Of a stretch of DNA of 64,000 nt, positions 60,313 to 64,000 are shown piece after piece. Location: the NCBI GenBank assembly GCA_030427885.1, contig JAUICM010000002.1:601216-665215 (forward strand), written 5' to 3'. Position 1 is the stretch's first letter. Every line of letters begins with the position of its first letter. The position numbers and the translations under genes were made by a program. The DNA comes from Rhodothermia bacterium. Lineage in GTDB: Bacteria; Bacteroidota; Rhodothermia; Balneolales; Balneolaceae. The notes below the pieces were generated by a model. That model was not told the DNA's origin. It saw nothing but the letters and a program-made list of their open reading frames with translations, and did not search any database.

Positions 60313-61993
60313 ACCCCAGCCCCGCTAAGTTTTCTTTTATCTGAGCTTCCAGTTTTTCGCTTTCTTCAAACTGGGTTTTCAGCCGGGCGGTGAGTTGTTC
60401 CATTTTTTCGGCAAAGGGAATGCCATCGTCTTCAGCATCGGGTGCGCCTACATAACGGCCCGGAGTGAGTACAAAATCGTTCTTTTCAATTTCTTTTCTG
60501 GTGGCAGACTTACAAAAACCGGGAAGGTCTTCGTAGTCCTCATTGTGCTGCCAGTTGGTGAGGGTTTGAGCTATTTGGTCTATTTCTTCCTGTTTAAAAT
60601 CGCGCAGTACCCGGTCTTTCATGTAGCCTTTTTCGCGGGCATCAATAAACAGCACTTTGCCTTCCCGGTTTCCACGTCCCCGGCCATCGGGGGTGGAACT
60701 TCCGTTCCTTTTATTTTTGGTGAGAAACCAAATACATGCGGGGATTTGGGTGTTGGTGAATAACTGCCCCGGCAGAGCCACAATGCATTCCACTTTGTCG
60801 GCCTCCACCAGCGCTTTACGGATATCTCCTTCTCCTCCGGTGTTGGAACTCATGGAGCCATTCGCCAGCAGCAAGGCCATACTCCCGTTTGGGGAAAGGT
60901 GGTATAGCATATGCTGCAGCCAGGCAAAGTTGGCGTTGCTTTCCGGCGGGGTACCGAATTCCCAGCGGGGATCATTTTCCAGGCTGGCATTCCACCAGTC
61001 TTTCACATTAAAGGGAGGATTGGCCATCACAAAGTCGGCCCGGAGATCGGGGTGCTGGTCGTTGGTAAAGCTATCGGCGGGTTGTTTGCCAAAATCAAAA
61101 TCAATGCCGCGAATCGCCATGTTCATCGCCGCCAGCCGCCAGGTGGTGGGATTACTTTCCTGTCCGTACACACTAATCTGACCAATACGTCCGCCAAATT
61201 CCTCAATAAAATCCTCGCTCTGTACAAAGAATCCCCCGGAACCCATCGCGGGATCATACACGCGGCCTTCAAAGGGTTTGAGCATGCGCACCATCAATCG
61301 TACTATACTCTTAGGCGTGTAATACTGTCCACCTTTCTTTCCCTCAGCCAGTGCAAATTCTCCAAGAAAATACTCGTACACATGTCCAAGTATGTCTTTG
61401 CTCTTTAAGCCAATCGGTTTGCCGTTGTATTCCTTGGCGGTAAAGTTGGTATCTGAAAACAAATCTATGAGTTCACCCAGTTTACCAGCAGGCAGTTCAC
61501 GCTGGGAATAGGTCTTATTCAGGATGTTTTTGAGGTTTTCATTTTCCTTTTCAATAGCTGCGTTGGCGTCGTCAATGAGTTTGGCGGTACCCTGAAATTT
61601 GTACGTCTCTCCTTCAGGTAATTCTATTTCTGTACCGGGTGCCAGCTTGTTGTTATCTCTGAGTAACTCCCATCGTGCCAATGGCGGCACCCAGAATACA
61701 TTTTTGGCTTTGTAATAATCTTTGAGCTCCAGTTCTTCTTCTATGGCCTGCCCGTATTCTTCGTCCGAATCAAAATGTTCCCGTGGCATATAAAAATCGT
61801 GTTCGGGATCGGCGAAATGTTCCTTCAGTTCCTGCCGGCGGTCTTCAAAGGCATCGGATACATATTTCAGAAAGATAAGTCCCAGCACCACATGTTTGTA
61901 TACGGCAGCATCCAGATTACTGCGCAGTTTATCTGCGGCTGCCCACAATTTCTTTTCCAGGTCTCTTAAAAATTCCTGTTCTGTTTTCTCCAT
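60302..61993 (-). CDS. hsdM: type I restriction DNA methyltransferase, M subunit (system 2)
   Basis: A 563-residue N6-adenine methyltransferase. HsdM N-terminal helices (LRSNLDAAVYKHVVLGLIFL) are followed by GGQYYTPKSIVRLMV, motif I YDPAMGSGGFFVQ and motif IV FVMANPPFNVKDWW. It is the first gene of the six-gene restriction operon. Three evenly spaced 9-bp repeats lie about 190-245 bp upstream, in the region where its promoter and regulation should be. Codons are more GC-rich than in the island copy. Confidence 0.96.
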   Translation of the reverse strand: MEKTEQEFLRDLEKKLWAAADKLRSNLDAAVYKHVVLGLIFLKYVSDAFEDRRQELKEHFADPEHDFYMPREHFDSDEEYGQAIEEELELKDYYKAKNVFWVPPLARWELLRDNNKLAPGTEIELPEGETYKFQGTAKLIDDANAAIEKENENLKNILNKTYSQRELPAGKLGELIDLFSDTNFTAKEYNGKPIGLKSKDILGHVYEYFLGEFALAEGKKGGQYYTPKSIVRLMVRMLKPFEGRVYDPAMGSGGFFVQSEDFIEEFGGRIGQISVYGQESNPTTWRLAAMNMAIRGIDFDFGKQPADSFTNDQHPDLRADFVMANPPFNVKDWWNASLENDPRWEFGTPPESNANFAWLQHMLYHLSPNGSMALLLANGSMSSNTGGEGDIRKALVEADKVECIVALPGQLFTNTQIPACIWFLTKNKRNGSSTPDGRGRGNREGKVLFIDAREKGYMKDRVLRDFKQEEIDQIAQTLTNWQHNEDYEDLPGFCKSATRKEIEKNDFVLTPGRYVGAPDAEDDGIPFAEKMEQLTARLKTQFEESEKLEAQIKENLAGLGYEL

Positions 61994-62184
61994 TCAATTC
62001 TTTTTTTTAGGCGTTGGAATATCAAGAGATTATAGTCATTGGAAGAGTGATTGGAAAGGATTATTTCTGTTGGAATTAACAAAATCAGGGATTAACTACA
62101 ATTGAGAAATTCCCTTACAGGCTTCAAAAATCTACGATACTGTCTGTTATTTCAACCGATGCTTATCAATCCCCAAAAACATCA

Positions 62185-62237
62185 CTATGTTTTCAACAAA
62201 ATGTAACTATGTTTTAGCCGATTGATAACGATGTTTT
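62185..62237. promoter_or_regulatory. three 9-bp repeats at 22-bp spacing upstream of hsdM (system 2)
   Basis: CTATGTTTT at 62185, CTATGTTTT at 62207 and CGATGTTTT at 62229 are spaced exactly 22 bp, two helical turns, so all three face the same side of the DNA. This is suited to cooperative binding by a regulator. Confidence 0.55.
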
Positions 62238-62274
62238 GTCCGAAAGGTGCTTATCGGTTTTTTTGCAAATATCC

Positions 62275-63006
62275 TTACCCTTCAAGAATCACCTCAATAT
62301 CAGAAGCTCGTCGTTTAAACAATCGAACCACCCCATACACCATGAGCGACCAGATCAGGACGATGACTTCGAGGACGATCAGATAGGTGGGCCAGGGCGG
62401 CAGGATGCTGAAGAAGGTGGTGCCTTCGGGTTTGCCCATCACATAGAAATAGTTGCTGCCCAGCAGCAGGTTGGCTCCGTAAATGATCACCGCCGTGACG
62501 TTCAGCCAGAGCAGGGTCCGGCCGATGTCTTTTAATTCGAGGTCCCAGCCCCAGAAGATCAACGGATAAAGCGCCAGGAGTACCAGTCCCATGTGCACCA
62601 TCCAGTAGCGGATGGCATCGTAATGGAATAAGGAGAATTCCACCGAAGGCGTGATGTTCGCCTGGGAGACGCCCAGCACCACCCAGAAGAACACCGCCGA
62701 CCACACCTTCCGGCTTTTGGAGGTATAGATCCACACCATCACAAAGGGCAGGAAGTTGCACATGTGCAGGGGAATATCGCTGGTGATATCGAAAGTTCCG
62801 GTGTAGAGGTTAAGGGGAATCTTACCCAGCTGTACAAAAGACAGCAAAAACGCATAGGATAGTAACACCTTTCGCTGTTCTTCTTGGGACCGGGTTTTCA
62901 TCCATCGGAGCAGGAGCACCACAAACAGCACAAAGGCAAGCGCCACCAGCAGGTGCTCCGCGGTATAGGACGCAAACAAATGAGTGGTCTCAAAGAAGGT
63001 ATTCAA
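62275..63006 (-). CDS. YwaF/TIGR02206-family membrane protein
   Basis: A 243-residue integral membrane protein with about six to seven helices. The family signature is visible: LHMCNFLPFVMVW, ANLLLGSNYFYVMGKPEG and ILPPWPTYLIVLEVIVLIW. The function of this family is unknown. It stands alone on the minus strand, convergent with nothing, and is GC-richer than the island. A similar protein in another organism would probably be annotated TIGR02206. Confidence 0.88.
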   Translation of the reverse strand: MNTFFETTHLFASYTAEHLLVALAFVLFVVLLLRWMKTRSQEEQRKVLLSYAFLLSFVQLGKIPLNLYTGTFDITSDIPLHMCNFLPFVMVWIYTSKSRKVWSAVFFWVVLGVSQANITPSVEFSLFHYDAIRYWMVHMGLVLLALYPLIFWGWDLELKDIGRTLLWLNVTAVIIYGANLLLGSNYFYVMGKPEGTTFFSILPPWPTYLIVLEVIVLIWSLMVYGVVRLFKRRASDIEVILEG

Positions 63007-63154
63007 GGCGGGGTGTTGTTAGGCTGTGTTATTCCGTGACTATGACTGAAATACGGGATTTTCCAGGTTTGATGAAAGGGGGCTTATGTTGGTTTACTGG
63101 TACTTTTGTCTTGATACAAGAGTACAGTAGAAAAATTGTGGCTGGGAGCTCGAT

Positions 63155-63266
63155 TCGTAAGATCACGGATCGGGTCCGGGATGACGGCGTTGGTTTGGGG
63201 TTGTTGGAGGAAACTCAGCCCAAGACATTTAATTGATTAGGTCCTTCGCTTTCATTCAGGATGACT
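63155..63266 (+). repeat. chromosomal intergenic repeat, copy 1
   Basis: It shares with copies 2 and 3 the blocks CGTAAGATC, TCCGGGATGACGGCGTTGG, TTGTTGGAGGAAACTCAG and TCAGGATGACT, with minor differences. It covers only the first part of the longer unit. Confidence 0.8.
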
Positions 63267-63297
63267 CTTTATTTATTCAGAGCGTTATTCCAACGTC

Positions 63298-63321
63298 CTC
63301 TCCCCTTATCAAAGGGGAGAG
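63298..63321. repeat. REP-like hairpin
   Basis: CTCTCCCCTT-ATCA-AAGGGGAGAG, a perfect 10-bp stem between repeat copies 1 and 2. Confidence 0.65.
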
Positions 63322-63361
63322 ACAGAGAGGGGTCTTTTCATTACGGGTTTTTAGCTTGATT

Positions 63362-63538
63362 CATAAGATCCCGGATCGGGGTCCGGGATGACGGCGTTGG
63401 TTTGGGTTTGTTGGAGGAAACTCAGATTAAGCCATTTATCCGATTAGGTCCTTCGTTTTCACTCAGGATGACTAATATTATACCGACCTCAGAAATGTGA
63501 CGGGTGGAAAGCGACGACGGATCATCGGGAGCAAAATA
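63362..63538 (+). repeat. chromosomal intergenic repeat, copy 2 (long form)
   Basis: The full unit. After the part shared with copy 1 comes a second block (TAATATTATACCGACCTCAG, then GACGGGTG, AGCGACGACGGATCATCGGG) that recurs only in copy 3. Confidence 0.82.
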
Positions 63539-63702
63539 GCACACCGGATGACACTGCTTCACGAGCTCTCGTGAGCATGGATCTTTGTTATTTTGAAGAT
63601 GATCCGGCAAGCGAACCCGGAGTATTTCGTAGTCGGCGGGTTTTGGGGACTTTTGACCGCTCAAAAGTCCCAGGAGGTAAATTAAGGGTTGGGAGATAGA
63701 AT

Positions 63703-63877
63703 CGTAAGATCCCGGATCGGGGTCCGGGATGACGGCGTTGGTTTGGGTTTGTTGGAGGAAACTCAGCCCAAGCCATTTATTCGATTAGGTCCTTCGTTTT
63801 CACTCAGGATGACTAATATTATACCGACCTCAGAAATATGACGGGTGAAAAGCGACGACGGATCATCGGGAGGAAAA
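63703..63877 (+). repeat. chromosomal intergenic repeat, copy 3 (long form)
   Basis: Nearly identical to copy 2 over about 175 bp. Apparent reading frames across these repeats are not genes. Confidence 0.82.
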
Positions 63878-63931
63878 TTAAGGGCTGGGAAATTGATTAA
63901 ACCACTCAGCCTTTAAAAGACCCCTCCCTAT

Positions 63932-63955
63932 CCCTCCCCTAAGTTTAGGGGAGGG
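63932..63955. repeat. REP-like hairpin
   Basis: CCCTCCCCTAA-GT-TTAGGGGAGGG, a perfect 11-bp stem. Its composition is like the hairpin at 63298. Confidence 0.65.
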
Positions 63956-64000
63956 GACTTTGATATTCAGCTCCAAAACTTTTAAAAAACGTCTCCCTCC

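Noticed and set aside
59382..61408. Long plus-strand frames opposite hsdS and hsdM of system 2
   Set aside because: They are antisense shadows caused by GC-rich codons of the restriction genes.
63036..63776. Several short frames in the right-hand intergenic region
   Set aside because: They arise from repeated DNA and change frame between copies, so they are not genes.
1..64000. CRISPR array
   Set aside because: No series of equal-length repeats with unique spacers was found; the repeats near 62,200 and 63,155-63,877 have the wrong layout.

Overview
The window looks like the chromosome of a Gram-negative, AT-rich bacterium of the Bacteroidota/Balneolota/Rhodothermota kind. This is an inference from overall protein resemblance and the exopolysaccharide genes, not from a marker gene. 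It has three parts: chromosomal surface-polysaccharide genes (1-8.4 kb), a roughly 42 kb integrated genomic island (8,474-50,702), and chromosome carrying a second restriction locus (50.7-64 kb).

Part 1. On the minus strand, a luciferase-like monooxygenase, a DltA-like adenylating enzyme, a DltC-like carrier protein and a GNAT-like acyltransferase (cut by the window edge) form a tightly coupled operon. Facing away on the plus strand are a hexapeptide acyltransferase, a WecG/TagA glycosyltransferase, a UDP-sugar epimerase and a cupin. A broken SpoIIE phosphatase fragment and a tRNA-Arg relic precede an intact tRNA-Arg(ACG).

Part 2. The island sits in the 3' half of that tRNA-Arg. A perfect 47-bp direct repeat marks attL and attR, a tyrosine integrase lies just inside attR, and 22-bp arm-like sites lie inside each end. 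From left to right it holds: an AlpA regulator and small unknowns; a 3.7 kb patch (10.85-14.56 kb) of three genes that are intact only if UGA is read as Trp; unknown membrane genes and integrase relics; a ubiquitin-like conjugation operon (Ubl, E2, JAB-E1, DUF6527, plus an LRAT-type protein and a WYL regulator); a RecD-like helicase/OLD nuclease pair flanked by a 60-bp duplication of the hsdR end; a type I restriction system with DUF2779 and other accessory genes; a HEPN-like zinc-ribbon protein; secreted proteins including a papain-like protease; a YqaJ recombination module; and an apparently undescribed four-gene biosynthetic operon centred on a ferredoxin-radical SAM-DUF3050 fusion.

Part 3. 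Right of attR is a second type I restriction operon in the order hsdM-hsdS-FRG-DUF262/DUF1524-Fic-hsdR. The FRG protein ends in a tail that resembles the HsdR C-terminal domain. A YwaF-like membrane gene and a block of chromosomal intergenic repeats close the window.

The strongest candidates for something new are the UGA-recoded replication patch, the LRAT/WYL-associated ubiquitin-like operon, and the radical SAM/DUF3050 operon. No CRISPR array and no phage structural genes were seen.
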